NCBI GenBank assembly: GCA_907165065.1
Contig: OU015524.1
Span: 30,442,795 to 30,506,794 of the forward strand
DNA from: Caprimulgus europaeus
Lineage: Eukaryota; Chordata; Aves; Caprimulgiformes; Caprimulgidae
Direction: 5' to 3'
Length of the DNA stretch: 64,000 bases
Shown here: positions 1 through 14,000 of the stretch, piece after piece
Layout: the number at the start of each line of letters is the position of its first letter
How positions within the stretch are numbered: the stretch's first letter is position 1
Program-made: the position numbers and the translations under genes
Notes under the pieces: model-generated
Seen by the model: the letters and a program-made list of their open reading frames with translations, nothing else
What the model was told of the DNA's origin: nothing
Database searches by the model: none

Positions 1-3000
1 GCAGACCTGTAACCAGAAACAACCATAGAGTGGGCCTCCCTGACCAACTGTTTTGCATAGTTACAAAATAAATTTTTCTGAAAACTAGCAGAGGGGCAAT
101 AGGCATGGCCAAATTGTGTTAAAAAGTTACTTTAAGAACAACAGAATAATGAAAAATAATGACTCATCGGGATACCAACTGACTTTCAGCAATTATGTTA
201 TACTTCTAACAGAAATGCTTTACATATTTTTCATTGTCATTCTGAAACATTATTCCAATCATGTAATTAATTAAATTTTATTTCCAAAACAATATTCTGT
301 TCCTATTAAGGGTAAAAGTTGTTGTATGCTAAAAAAATGCATTTTACATTATTATTTTTAAATGTAGACAGGCCCACTAATCTGAATATCCCCTGTATGC
401 AGTATTTTTCAAACATAAACATAGAAAATAAAGTGAAGATTTTCTGAGACATCTATATTTATCTTGTTTTTCTTGCGTGTCATGAGAGGTATGCGTAAAG
501 AACCAGTATGTTTTATTTAGTTTATGAATTAACTTGGGATGAAGTAACATTTTGGTTTTAGCCATCAGCACATGAATTGGAACTCCTCATGATGAATTTC
601 ATATCAAATTTACTCTACAGAGGTCTGAAGTACTTTGAAGTAAAAACAAATTCTAGTGAAAGATATACAAGACATGGACATCCGATTTTCTGATCAGGCA
701 AGATAAAGGTAATTGTATTACAAACTTCTCAGCTTCTACTAATATATTTATGGTGTAAAGGAATGACTACCTTATAATTTTGCAGTTCTTCAATTAAGAT
801 TGCAGAAGTTGCTGGTCCCAATACAGACAGCTAAGGACTGGGAAACAGATTAGCCAAAAATGAACCTAACATTGCCCTCAATTGCTGCTTCTTTTAAGGC
901 CACAAAGCAGCAAAGTGACACAGAACTGCCACATGTATCAGTGTGGCAATGAGGCAACAGGTGCCTGACAGAAAAGCGCAGGCAGCTTTATTCAACACTC
1001 CACTGGAATCCCAGCATCCTCAGTACTCTCTCTGTCCTTCACCCTCCTGTTTGCTTCAGGTGAGTGACTACAAGCCATTTTCATTTGAAGCCATTTCTAT
1101 GAACAAAACTGAGTTCACAGAAGTGGCTTTACATACTTCACACTCTGAACTGGACTACAGTCAATTTAGACTCTAGACACTCAGAAATTGTCTATAGTTG
1201 CATTTCTGCACCTGCTGGATGTCAGATGTTTTTGCCAACTTTTGACATTTCAGGGCAACAAACAGAGCACAAGGGCAGCAGCAGCAGCAGCAACCCTTTG
1301 GTTTGCTCTGTCACATGCTTCTAAACTATTGTTGACACATTTAATACTTGTAGTACTAGTTTCGCCTTGTCTACAACATTCATTAAATAATAAATTGTCT
1401 GAAGCTAAAGGCACAAATGTAGCCGTGTTTCTGTAACACATGGTTACACCACAAACACTAAACAAAAGCAAGAGAAACATCAAAAACAGATTTTGCAATA
1501 AGCAGGCTTAAAGGCCTTAACACTGATCTCTGAAATTATAATACCACTTTAGTCTTGCCCATATAGTAAGATTTAAAACACATTTTCTCTTCTAGACCAG
1601 AACTATTTCCACTACACATTTTTTTTTTTTAAAGTTTGCTTACAACAAAAAGTCTAAAATATGAAATGGAAAACAATCACTAATGAAACCTGTTCATATC
1701 TGAAAAGCTGGTCTTGAGTCCAAAGACTAAGCTAGTCCCTTTTTGGATCTGAGAAGGGTAAATCCAAAATGGTAATCCTCAAGCTCTCTGCTTTTAGGCT
1801 AATACGAGAAACAACTGATGTCAAAAGCATGACAGCTTAATACTTTACTCATGCAGATGTCTAGAAGTAATGTGGTTTTGACAGGACTCTGATTACTTTT
1901 AAGCCTACATCAAGATCTACATTATTTTTTTCAGACCTTGCTTGTGACTTAATCTGTAGGTGTTCCTTCCTGTAAGCACACCGGCTGGATTAGGTTCTAT
2001 ACAGAACATTGAGAGTCCATGTCTTTTGGGTGGGGATTTTTTTTTTTTAATGAAGAATCTCTTCCTGCAACTGCATTATGTACAGGTATTTTTATGTTCA
2101 ATAAGTCAGTGGTTAGATCAGTCACTCAGGAGACAGGCAGTCTGCACTGAAGATTTTCTTCCCAAACTAAGCAGATCTGCAACAACAGCAGAATCCTGTA
2201 TGAGGGCCATTATTTTTTCCCCTGCCTTAGGCTGAAGACAACACAGAAAGCACCTCTCCTCTTTCACTGCTACAGTGAAACAATCTACTATGACCTTCTG
2301 TAACCACCTGACATCAGGTAGGAAAGGGAATACCCTTGCAAAAAGGATTTTCATTGTTCGTGCCCAGTGAACTTCTGAAGAACAACAGAAATGTCTCTTG
2401 GCTAAGAAGATTTCTGAGAGGGCAATGCAGAGTTACTACGTGCAACTCAACACTTGTGTTGTTGAATCCATAGTGCTCAGTGGGGACAGAAAGACAAAAG
2501 ACTGATGTTGCATGAAGTTCAGTGCTTTCAGAGAACTTAGTTCATATATATCTCAGCTTGGTGGAACTGGGAAGCAGCGCTTCCTGGGCAACTATTGAAA
2601 ATGCCTGGCCAGGACACTATTTTTTTTCTGTGCCTTGGTGACTGGTATTTACGGGATCACCTTCACAAAAATATTAAATCATCAACAGGTGATTGAAAAC
2701 CTCCGAGAGTTGTGAACAGGATCTCTAACAAGTTACTTTAAAGAGGTTCATTTCTGCCTTGAAGATCTGTTACCATTTGGTGCTTCACCGTGTCGCTTTG
2801 CTGAGATAATTTGACTTCAAAAAGACATTACATTTTAACAAGAACTTCTTTCACTTCCCCTTATACAGCAGATCTTAAAAAATTGGCACTTAAAGCTGCA
2901 GTTGTCCAAGAGTGTTGAAGTGGCAGGCTGCAGGACTGATAAGCAGACTTCTCTACTGCTGCTCTTGAATTGCTCACATGATGATTACAGTAATGATCAA

Positions 3001-4974
3001 GCAGTTCAGACCCAAAAGGGAAAGCAAGATCTCTTCCCTCACCCCACTATTTCAAACTCGACAAGGTAAAAGGTGGAGAAGTGGGGAAGGAGAAAAATGA
3101 GGGCAACTTAAGGGAAGGAACACAGCAGCTAATGCTCTGGATCTAAGCACAGGAAAATTGCTTTCATGCAGGAATTGATAGTCATAAATTCTCCTCTGCC
3201 AATTTGGGATTCAGGAGTATGTCAGAAATGAGGGTGGAGATGGTGAAGGAAAAGGGAAATGCAGACATACAGTTTCTGCTGCTGCCTGAATTCTTGGGGA
3301 GCATTCATGCCCAGAAACAGCTAGTGACAAGCTGTGGCATCTGAGGTTTCTGCAGATACTTTGCTGTTCTGAAGAGTCAGATAACATCTTTTTAGATGCC
3401 TAAGTATAGATTATAGAGCTTAACTTTTGTGAGTCATGTTTGGCTTTTATTGACCTGGAAGAGTTTTCAAACGGAAAAAGCTGGCAGATCTCTACCAAAC
3501 TTGTGTCTCCTACTATGGGAAGATGGGAAAATGGAGAAATAAAGTAAAAAATCAACTGTACTTAAAGTATCTGTTTTAATCTATTAGTGTCTTTGTTTTG
3601 TTAAACAGAGCCTACTGACTTAGTAAGTTTTCCTTATTGCTGCATAAAAGGTGGAATTTGTAGACACAGCATATTAGCAAAGTCTGAGATTTTGGGAATA
3701 AAACAAAACCTGCCAGATGTGACATGCCATTCCAAAATCCTAGCTGAACAAGAAGAAAGTACTTGCCTCTCAATGGAACAGAGAAGTGAGTAAGACTGCA
3801 AGAACATAGGAGAGTGCATTTCAGTGAATCCTTTGATTTTTGGGTTACATTCATGTCCATCAACAATTAACTAATGCCAACACATACCTATGTCAGATTG
3901 ATGGTGAAACACCTTGCAAGAGTAAAACCAAGTGTTTTTAGGGAAGTAAACCTGATTATTTTACTTAAAAGTATTAACTTACTCCTCTATTATTTATTAA
4001 ATAGAAAATTTAATATCTCATTACACTATTGTAAAGAAAGGCTGGTGGCATAAAAGCAGGCAGTTAGCTACTCATAGAAGACAGATTTCCATTGCAGACA
4101 TAAGCCACCATGTCTTTACAATATCAGAGAGAAAAGTGTGTTGCCTGTTACACTGATTTCTGAAAGAAACCTTTGAAACCATCTGCTTAAGAACAGGCCT
4201 GGTAGATACTACTCAGCTCAGAGTGTGAGTTTGGTAACCTGAGGAAAGAAAATATCCACTGAGGACATTTAGGAAAAAGTGTTAACTAGTGTCATCATTT
4301 TATGGCAATTGCAGACTTCAGTTATATTTAATGGCATCCTTTCTCCACACCAACAAAATTATTAAGAAAATGGCACAGATATTTGAATTTATAAATACAG
4401 AATCTGCAATACCAGCTTCACATTTTTTATTGTGCAACTACAAAGCTAATGCTTGCCTTCCTTTGAAATCAGAAGTACAGTCCTTTGGCCACACCATTTC
4501 CACAAATCAATCCAAATCCATTTAAAATGCATTCTGTTGAGTGCTTTTATGGAAGATAGAGGGGAACTAAAGCACCAGGAAAGTGTCTTTTCTTCCCTAC
4601 TCATAAACAATAAAAACTACCAGACTGAAGGCAGAAAAACTTGGAGCCATCTTCATCAATTCACATTTCTCCTCCTGCTTGTCTAGTTTCTTCTTATCAA
4701 AACACTTACAGCTCTGTTTCATGATAAAATTTGCATGCAACACACTCATAAATCTATAACAAAGAACCTATTAAAAATGGAGGTAAAAATTTTGTATTTT
4801 ACATCCTTACACTGTAAGCACAGGTGCTTCCAATGGCTAATGTTTGGCATAACCCTGTAGGAACAGCTCATGAGTAAGTCCAATATACCTGTACAGTTTC
4901 AGAGCAGTTTTGTGTAGCGTGCATATCCACAAAATTAGTATTTTTATTTTTATGATAAAGGTCTACATACTAAC
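1..4974 (-). other. PIGF intron 5 (left part); no exon recognised
   Basis: AT-rich unique-looking sequence downstream of the exon 5 donor at 4974. I looked on the minus strand for the last PIGF exon (expected VWPISC-like start, PLWIYWNRK-like end) and found none. Simple repeats include a (GCA)6 tract at 1275-1292 and short T runs near 1620 and 2038. Confidence 0.7.
1275..1292. repeat. (GCA)6 microsatellite
   Basis: Six uninterrupted GCA units in PIGF intron 5. It reads as poly-Ala in short open frames on both strands, but nothing suggests it is translated. Confidence 0.9.
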
Positions 4975-5083
4975 CTGCCAAGGCCGATCCCAATCAAGAG
5001 GAATAGGAAATGCTCCAAACCAAGCTCCAAGTATACTGCATATGGTAGTAATCTGTAGACTGCTTTCCCAGATGGACATAGCT
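4975..5083 (-). CDS. PIGF: PIGF exon 5
   Basis: A 109-nt exon with acceptor TTTTTACAG and donor CAG|GTTAGT, ending in phase 0. It reads [13 protein letters not shown], a hydrophobic run, then [12 protein letters not shown]. The IPLDW-RPWQ block is a PIGF hallmark. It is separated from exon 4 by a 6.3-kb intron, the longest complete intron of the gene in this window. Confidence 0.93.
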
Positions 5084-8000
5084 CTGTAAAAACAGTGTGT
5101 TACAGGATTTCAGCAAGAGCAGAAGTTACCTTGTCAGAATGTTAGATCTGATTTCTCACAAAATTTTTGAGACTACAAAGAGATATAAACGTCCACATAT
5201 TTGATACATGGCACTCAGGTTTCTCCTAAAAGATACAAATTATACGTGAGTTGCATATTTTAGCTACAATCACAATCACTCTATACCACACATTCAGGAG
5301 ATTATTTTTTTTTCCCCTTGAGATGTTTACTGCAAAAGCTAATTCATTTTACGTGGAAATACTCCTGTTGAGCTTGAAACACTGCTTGATGGAACAAATT
5401 AAAATATCACAATGATACTGTGTGCAGTGCACGGAGAAGCAGACATGAAAAGGTAGCATGGGATTGTACAGATGAGCACAAGAAGAGTCACAAAGTCCTC
5501 TGTGGTGTAGGTGCGTTATTCTTTGATGACTATGACAACTTGACATTTAAAATAGAAGTCCACTATGTGAATATTCCAATGCAAATTTCCAGCAACTGAA
5601 ACAAAACATTGCAAATAAATGTAACATGCATGTTGCAGCCCTCCACCAACATTGTATCCAAGTTCAATACACTGGCTGCAGGATAAATTTATTGCATGCT
5701 AGAGAACTCTTGCATTGCCAGTCATGGCACACATCTATCATGAGAGATGTTAATGACTTCAGTTCTCAGCTTATAGCCTTCTGCCACTACTGACTTCAAA
5801 AGTTTTCAAAAAGTTGGGTTTCTGTTTAATAGATAAGCACTTATTGTCCATCATCATAGAATCAGAGTGGTCTGGGTTGGAAGGGACCTTAAAGATCATC
5901 TAGCTCCAACCCCCCTGCCATGGGCAGGGACACCTTCCACTAGACCAGGCTGCTCAAAGCCTCATCCAGCCTGGCCCTGAGCACTTCCAGGGAGGGGGCA
6001 TCCACAGCTTCTCTGGGCAACCTGTTCCAGTGTCTCACCACCCTCACAGTGAAGAATTTCTTCCTAATATCTAATCTAAACCTACCCTCTTCCAGTTTAA
6101 AGCCATTTCCCCTTGTTCTGTCACTACCTGCCCTTGTAAAAAGCCCCTCCCTGGGGCTTTCCTGTAGGCCCCTTCAGATACTGTAAGGCTGTTATAAGAT
6201 CTCCCCAGAGCCTTCTCTTCTCCAGGCTGAACAGCCCCAACTCTCTCAGCCTGTCCTCATAGGAGAGGTGCTCCAGCCCTTGGATCATCCTTGTGGCCCT
6301 CTTCTGGACTCGTTCTAACTGGTCCGTGTCTCTCTTGTGTTGGGGGCTCCAGAACTGAACACAGCACTCCAGGTGGGGCCTTATGAGAGCAGAGTAGAGG
6401 GGGAGAATCACCTCCCTCGACCTGCTGGCCACACTTCTCTTGATGCAGCCCAGGATACGGTTATTGGCCTTCTGGGCTGCAAGTGCACATTGCCGGCTCA
6501 TATTGAGCTTCTTGTCCACCACCACTCCCAAGTCCTTCTCTTCAGAGCTGGCCTCAAGCCACTCATTGCCCAGCCTGTGTTTATGTTTGGGGTTGCCCCA
6601 ACCCAGGGGCAGGACCTTGCATTTGGCCTTTTTGAACCTCATGACGTTGGCACGGGCCCGCCTCTCAAGCCTGGCAATGTCCCTCTGGATGGCATCCTGT
6701 CCCTCCAGCATATAACAGTCTGACAAGCGATTCCCTTGCTTTTCTCAAGCCATGAATATTTGAATACTTGGTACCAATTAAGAAACAAGAACATCAGAAG
6801 TTCAGAACACATTAGGGCACAGTTCTGAGACAGAAGAACCAGGTTGAAATCCCTGCTCCAAATCAGTAAGGTAAGAGATCTGAATCTTAAGTTTGCTACA
6901 ACTCAGGTTACAAACACAAACCTAGCTTTAGCTAACAGAAGAAAAAAGATGTGTATTTTTACAGCTAGAAGATTAGATGGATGGTAAACTCTGAACTTCA
7001 CACGTGCTGTTTAGGTTGCATGACATGAAAGCTTTAACCCTATACCTTGTTTTTGAAGAGTCTAAAATTTCTGAGTACACCTAACTCATTGCAGCATTTG
7101 CTATTGACCAAACAGCTCACAAGTGTAAAGAAACATTTGTCAGTGCTTGCAAAATAAAGCTCATACAGATTATAATATTTAGGGTGTAATGCTGACATTT
7201 TGAGCAGAATTGTTTCTTCTACAATAACCCCACCTCTAACTTACAATGCTCCATTTCAATTCACAATCCTACCAGCTTGATTTTTACTTTTTTTTTTTAA
7301 GGGGAAAGGTCCTGATTTAATAGGAGTTTGCACATAGAAAATTCTTGTAAATTATTTTCAGAAGCTGGAAAGGTCCTGATTTAACTATAAAACTATTTAG
7401 GAGTCTGCACATAGAAAATTCTTGTAAATTCGTTTCAGAAGCTGAATAACTGAGCAGAGAGCTTTTAGGCAGCAGTGGGAAGACAACATTAATTACAGCC
7501 TTAAAACAGTGAAGGAGCCAGCAGAATATACCGAGGACTGACTAAGGTCCATTTATACCCCAGAAGACATCTTAGCTGGCAAATCTACACACATACTGCT
7601 GCACCATATGGAGATACCGGACTGAGTCCAAAAGCAAAACAACAGAATCAGCAAGGCACAGTGTGCCCAAGTGAAGAACAGCCATTGGCAGTTTGGGAAC
7701 TACTTGAGCTGCTAATTCAACCACTCTGCAGCATGGACACTGGCTACTCAAATACAACCTGACTTGTCCTCCAACATTATCCCAAAGGAACAATGCTTTA
7801 ATTATTCTCTTTTCTTTATGGATGTCAGTCACCTATCAGGATTTTTTCAGGTAATATTTAACTCATTAACCCATCACATAAACCCCTCATTTGCATGAGG
7901 CTAACGACTGCAGCAGCATTGATAAACTTTGAGTTTTATAGGTTTCTTTGTTTTTTAACTAGGAATAAACCACAACTAAGATCATTCTGCAGGCAAAACT

Positions 8001-11000
8001 AGCAGCATTTAAGATAATAAATGACTGCTAGTGGCACAAAGGCCTTTTAAAGCCTAAAGTAATTATTTAACCCCTTTAAATAATACAATACATTATGTGC
8101 TGTTTTAAACAATGTTTGAATTAAGAGGTTAGCTAGCATAAAAGAACCTTGGAATTTTGGGATGCAGCAGGACTAAAATACTAAGCAGCACTTAGTATTT
8201 GATGAGGCCTACCTTCACAAAGGATATTTCTAAGTCTATAAGAGTATGCAGTTCACAAACAAGTGATAAAATAAGTAAAATGAAAAGTTGAAAGAGCCTA
8301 AAGTTACAGTTTTATACTATTTTTTAGCAAGGTGCAAATAAAATATATTTCCTACTCAGGTGACATAATTGCTATTATACCAGAAATTTCAAAACAATTA
8401 CTCATACTAGTGATTTGAAATAAACAGCCTCCAAAAGGAGGAATAAAAATCAGCAATTGAAAGCTGCTTTCTTAAAGGCTTTTATGCAGGAGGCTGTTTC
8501 AGTCAACAATTACTGAAAAGCCATTTAAAAAATAGTCACCTGCTTCCACTAGTGCCAGTAACCCTTTCTGTAGCTTTTATTTTCCTCTATCTGCTTAGAG
8601 CAGCACACGACAGCATAAGATCAGTGTCATGGCATTGGTCACAACTAGATGTCAGAAACAGAGTCCAGAAATATCTGGCATGGGCCCACCCCTTCCCAAA
8701 CACAGAAATTCTGAAAGAGCCCTACTTACATTCTACTTAAGAGTTTAAGTTTTTATGATGTAGAACACAAACTTACTTTTCTCACACATTCTGTGTGTAC
8801 AGAGACTCTAAATATGTGGGTAAGAACAAATTGTTCCATTTTTTTAAAAAAAAGTAATTTAAAAAAACCCCCAAATCTATTCAGTCCATCAAATTGACAT
8901 TCCCAACTCAAAAGTGTATTGGAAACAGGGAGCGTGGGCAATTTTCTGTCTGAGCTACAACTGTGTTTCATGCATAAAAAAACCAAGCCACTCAACCAAA
9001 CACCATCTCCTCCCCACCCCAGCAACAACCCAAACTTCATAATACAAACAATAAACCTGCAGTGTCACAGATTACGTGTTATCTTGAGATGGCACATATA
9101 ATCCACTACCTAGAAGCATGGGCACTTAGAGATTGATCTTGTAGTAACCTCATTAGAAGAGGTTTTACTAGCAGTGACTGCACTTCCAAGTGCTGCAAGT
9201 AGAAACAGAGAAAACCAAGCACCTCTGCAGAAATAATAAGCACTTTGCAAGATTACCCCCAAAATTTAAGTTAGACTGACTCAGTTGTACCACAGCTATT
9301 ATGATGCAATAGATTATATACAAGTTACTTGAATGTATCTTTATGAATAGCCCTATGACAAGACATTACGTGCATCAGTATTTTCACACTAGACCACCTA
9401 AAACATAGCAGAAAGCTATCCAGAGCAATAGCTATGTAATTAATAACTGTTACTTATTTATACTTGATATGTCAAGATAAACTTTCTTTTTCTAGGTGTC
9501 TTTTTCTCTCTTTCTGCAAAGACAGTAGCACAAGCACATTTTCAACTTACAAAAATTGCATGGGCAAATAACAGTAACAAGAGTAAATGCCAGTGGTTAC
9601 TTAAGTTTAAATTGTATTCAGATACTTTTAAAAACACATTCCTTTTTCATAGTAAGCTATATGCTTAATCAGACTTTCCAGCTTGCTGTTCCAGTGCAAC
9701 TCTTCTCTCAAGGCAAACAGCTCTGTTGATCTTGCCTAACCATCTTTTCCCTCCATTCAACCAGTCCCACCTCATTCCACATGGTTAAGCTAGAGAGAAC
9801 CTTTTAATACCTCATGTCTACACCCAGCTCATACCTAAACACAAGACGTTCCAACTCTTTCATGAGGTCAAATGAAAAAACAGAGGATTACTTTTAAAAG
9901 AGCAGTTTGCTACATTCCATAAAAAATTTGCTACAATATTTCTTTGTAGTCTATTTTCATTCAAAGGCGAGTTCAAATAAACATCATTACTAAACAGACA
10001 TTTTATTCAGATAACGTCACATGGCTCACTAGTAAGAAGTATGTACAAGTTGTCATAGCAAAAACATCAAAACAAGGCAACTCTCTGTTTCCTATGCAAT
10101 AATTATGCTGAAATAACACTAAAATCTAGACTAGGAAAGAAAGAAATTGACAGGCATTCAAAATCTAACCTGGCACAAAGACTGTTGTAAAACATCTGTT
10201 ACTTCAACTATTATTTCCAGCTGCAAAATCTCCAAAAATGACTAAGTGAATCAGCAATGATTTGTTTTGGCTAAACAACTCTATGCTTTTATTGAAGTGT
10301 ATTCAATCTTTCCACTGAAAATAAAAAAAAGCATAACTGACTTGAATGAGGATTCAAATCAGTTATGGATTCAAGGATTCAAGATATTTTTTAGTAAGCT
10401 GAGAACTGAGATAAACCAAAAGTCAATATCTGAAACTGCTATAAAAATTCTACTTTTGTCCCCCTCTACAGAAGTTTAAACCAGAAATAACTCTATAGAT
10501 CGGCAGCGTTACACAACCTTCACTTTCTTTTGAGATGAGACTTCACCCTTATGAACTATCAAAAGGGAGTGAATTCTTACATCTTCTTATTAAATCTCAA
10601 GCATATGTGGGGCTTCTTTATGTTTCAGCACCCCAATCTTTTAACAATCCTGTTATTTAGCAAGTGAATAAAGGCAGAAGAGAGAAAGTACTTCTGAAAA
10701 ATACATTATCCTTGATACATGCTAATGTCATGGCTGTCACTGAGGTGAAAATGAAGTTAAAAGGCTCATTTTACTTTAAACATACTCTTGAAAAAAATTA
10801 AATCTTGAAAACTCTTGACACTGAAAACAGCTTTCTTTGAAATTTGAAAAAGGGCATGGGTAAAGATGACATACTTAAGCCCACAGTAAATTATGTATCA
10901 TTTTCACCATTATATTCAAGTTAAAAATACTGTTAGAGCAGTGTTTGTTTTGGCTTGTTATTCCTAATTTAAAAGCTGTATTTATGAAGCTACTACTGGA

Positions 11001-14000
11001 TCACGTGCAAGATTCTCCCTGTACAGATTAGTCTCAGGTCTCCTCATTACTTGACAACCATCATACTAGACTGCACAATGGTTTTACACCAGTAAAATGT
11101 ACGTTTGAAACTTTACTTCCCTCAAACACATATAAAGTGAGATTTAGTGTCTGGACACCAAAAATAAAAATCCAGTTTTCTGAATCAATGTCTTCAAAAT
11201 AAATAATCATTTTCTTTGTCAGAAAAGCTTTTATAAGGCTGTAATTACAAATACAAAAAACACCCATAATTCATTAAGTTTTTCTTTCTTTACAAAAAAT
11301 TCCATGATATATTGTTTACATCAATTCTGTTCATTCTTACTCTGGGCAAAACCAGAAACTTTAGAATAGAACTTACCCATTTTTACTAAATACCCGTATC
11401 CATGCTTGTAAGTTGGGTCCCAGCATACACAAGCATTGTAAGGTAGTAAAGGTAGACAGGAGAACTGCAAACAAGAACGTCTCAGTCACTGACCTACAAA
11501 GGAGGAGTATTACAAAATTAAGTGAGATAGTTACTAACTTTATAAGAGTTCAAGATTTAGAGAAAAAACCCAACCCCGAAATCAAATTGTGAAAGCATGC
11601 ATGCTTTCTTAAACCTCATGTAGAAAAAAGAAGTATTTTCTTCTTACTCTGCAGAGTAGTAAAGAAACAGAAAGAATTCTGGTATCTGTTTGTTATGTCA
11701 ACAAAGACTGAAATGCAGTAATTATTTTAAATGCCTGATACTTGTAACAATTTAAAAAAGACAGGTGTAGTTCATATAGAACATTAGTTCCGAATTGAAG
11801 TATGCTTGGATATTTACTTCATTATTCCATTTATTTTTCTAGTTCAGTGTTGTGGAAGCAACCATGAAACCAAACCAGATGATGCCATTGTTAGTCAGTA
11901 ACTTAGTATCTCTCTCAGAAACCAGGCTGCTTCATGCCTCTCTTTTTTTTCTTTTGTTCTTTTTAAAAACAGTAGTATCAAAGGAAGGAGAGCTATGCAA
12001 GATGTGTATTTTAGAATTTTATGGGGAAAGTGACTAAATGAAACTTGGAAAAATGTCTGTACCCATATGTTTAACATAAATGTTAAAGTAAAAGGAGTTG
12101 TTTGTCTTGAACAACACATCTCCAAGTATACAGAAATTGTAAGAGCCAGCTTCTAAAAAAAAAAACCCAGACAAACAAAAAACAAACCCAAAAACCACCC
12201 CCCAGAACAGCCACCCTTCTTCCCCCAGCCAGGAGCTTATCCTTTAGCTCCCAATGTACCAGGAAACATACAAGTCCTTATACCAACATCTGCAAGGGGA
12301 ACTGCCCCTTAAAACGTTTAGTGAAAGACAGGGTGTTCTGACTTACTCTATGAGAGGTGCTCCATAAAGAACAATAATCGCATGAAACAGTATGCAAGAC
12401 ATGAAAAAGTATATACAGCATTTTAGAAATCTGGATATCTAAAAAAAGAGCAATAAAATATCAGAATAATGTTTCAAAATAAAAGAGAACATAAGTAACA
12501 TACCCAGTCTATATCTTATCAATAGCATTGTACTCTACCTATTTCTTTAACTGCAGCTACAGCACAGTATGAAAATAGCATGACATATTTCAAAAGAGTT
12601 TTCCCTATGTTTAATGTTTTAAATGATTAATTAAATTTGATCACATCCATCTAAAATTTTTTCATGCATCCTGTTATAATAACGCAAACATACAAAAAAT
12701 ATAATGGGAAATGACAAGATAAACAAAGATAATTTTATTGGATAATTTTACATTTCTGTTTTACATCTGAGTGTTATGTCCATTCATTAAAAGGCATCTT
12801 TCACAGAAAGTGAAAAAAAATTTAAAAGCAAGAAAGTATGTAACAGAAAAAAAAAAGAGACATTTAGAAACAAATGTAATACTTAAAATTACATGAATAA
12901 AAAACCACCATATTTTGAACTTGGCATCTTAAATTCTAAATCCATTTGAGAAATGTCCATGACTTTCCATAAATCTGCAAAACACATATAATTTTCTATG
13001 AATTTAAGTAACAGTTTCTGGGCACTCACTACATCATACAGAAGCAGAGCTACTGGATAAACAGTTCTGGTTAGGTCTGTTCTGATCAGGTCACCAATGG
13101 AAATCCATAATTTCACTTGAGCACTTTTTTTTTTTCCAGATTTATTTCTTATGCTAGGCTGGGATGAAATCTCACCTGGAACACAAAGCCTGCTTCATAC
13201 TTAAATTACAGATGGTTAAAATACTTGTTTTCCATAATGATTTAGTGTATTTCGCATCCCTCTCAGTCAGCAAAACTAGACAGAAGCATTGCATAGAAAG
13301 ATACTGCTTTCAGGGATGTTTGGTTAAACCTTTAAGAATCAGCACATCAGAGCACTAAATCTGGTCTGAGTCAGCAAGCTGGGAGTGTAAATGCTGGTCT
13401 AGTTACACCAGCATTACACTTCAAAATGCTGGTGCATTCCCCCACTCCTGAACAAGTTGTGTGCTGCTCCAAATTCACTTTGTCAAACCTGTTTCATTTT
13501 AATTCATACCTTTAATACTCCCGTTACAAACTGTAACTACAAAAATTTATCCCAGATTTATACTTGTCTGTATGCAAATTTCATCATTCAAGGAAATGTA
13601 GCCATTTTAGTACTCTTTCCACATAATTTTTAAAAATTTACCAACTTTGTTCAAGTTGTAATGATCTAGTCTCTCTTTTATGTTTCAAATTCTAAAAACT
13701 ATTTGTCTTCCTCTGAAGTTATTAGAAACTTGTAACTACACATAAGAAAAGCGTTTCTTCTTCATACCACTGAAGATCAGGCCTGGGCTATGACATGAGT
13801 TCTGCACCCATTTAATTTTGCCACCACGCAACTTGTCAGAAGATCAGCGGCTGGGACTACAAACAATATAGTGACAAGAAAAAGGAAAGGCACAGAATCG
13901 CTCACCTGAACAGGTGATTTACAGGTAAAGAAAGTTTAACATCGCAAAAACATCGGGGAACTTATTTCAAAAGGTGCTACACTCGGCTCCTTCATGGGAA

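Larger units (their letters stand above)
5084..11376 (-). other. PIGF intron 4 (6.3 kb)
   Basis: Holds a CR1 fragment (5851-6733), a local tandem duplication (7303-7443) and otherwise AT-rich single-copy-looking sequence. The 7.88-8.5 kb stretch is rich in TAATTA-like words and has an octamer motif and an inverted repeat (see findings). No other exon is supported. Confidence 0.7.

Noticed and set aside
1250..1498. Poly-Ala/Gln-like frames through the GCA repeat
   Set aside because: Short open frames on both strands in the middle of a PIGF intron with no homology or splice support.
1755..1780. Minus-strand PFWIY resembling the PIGF C-terminal PLWIY
   Set aside because: Flanking residues do not fit, the frame has nearby stops, and no acceptor precedes it.
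4480..4530. Minus-strand reading VWPKDCT near 4490 as the start of the last PIGF exon
   Set aside because: Only the first three residues and the Cys-Thr match; there is no AG acceptor at the required place and downstream residues do not resemble PIGF.
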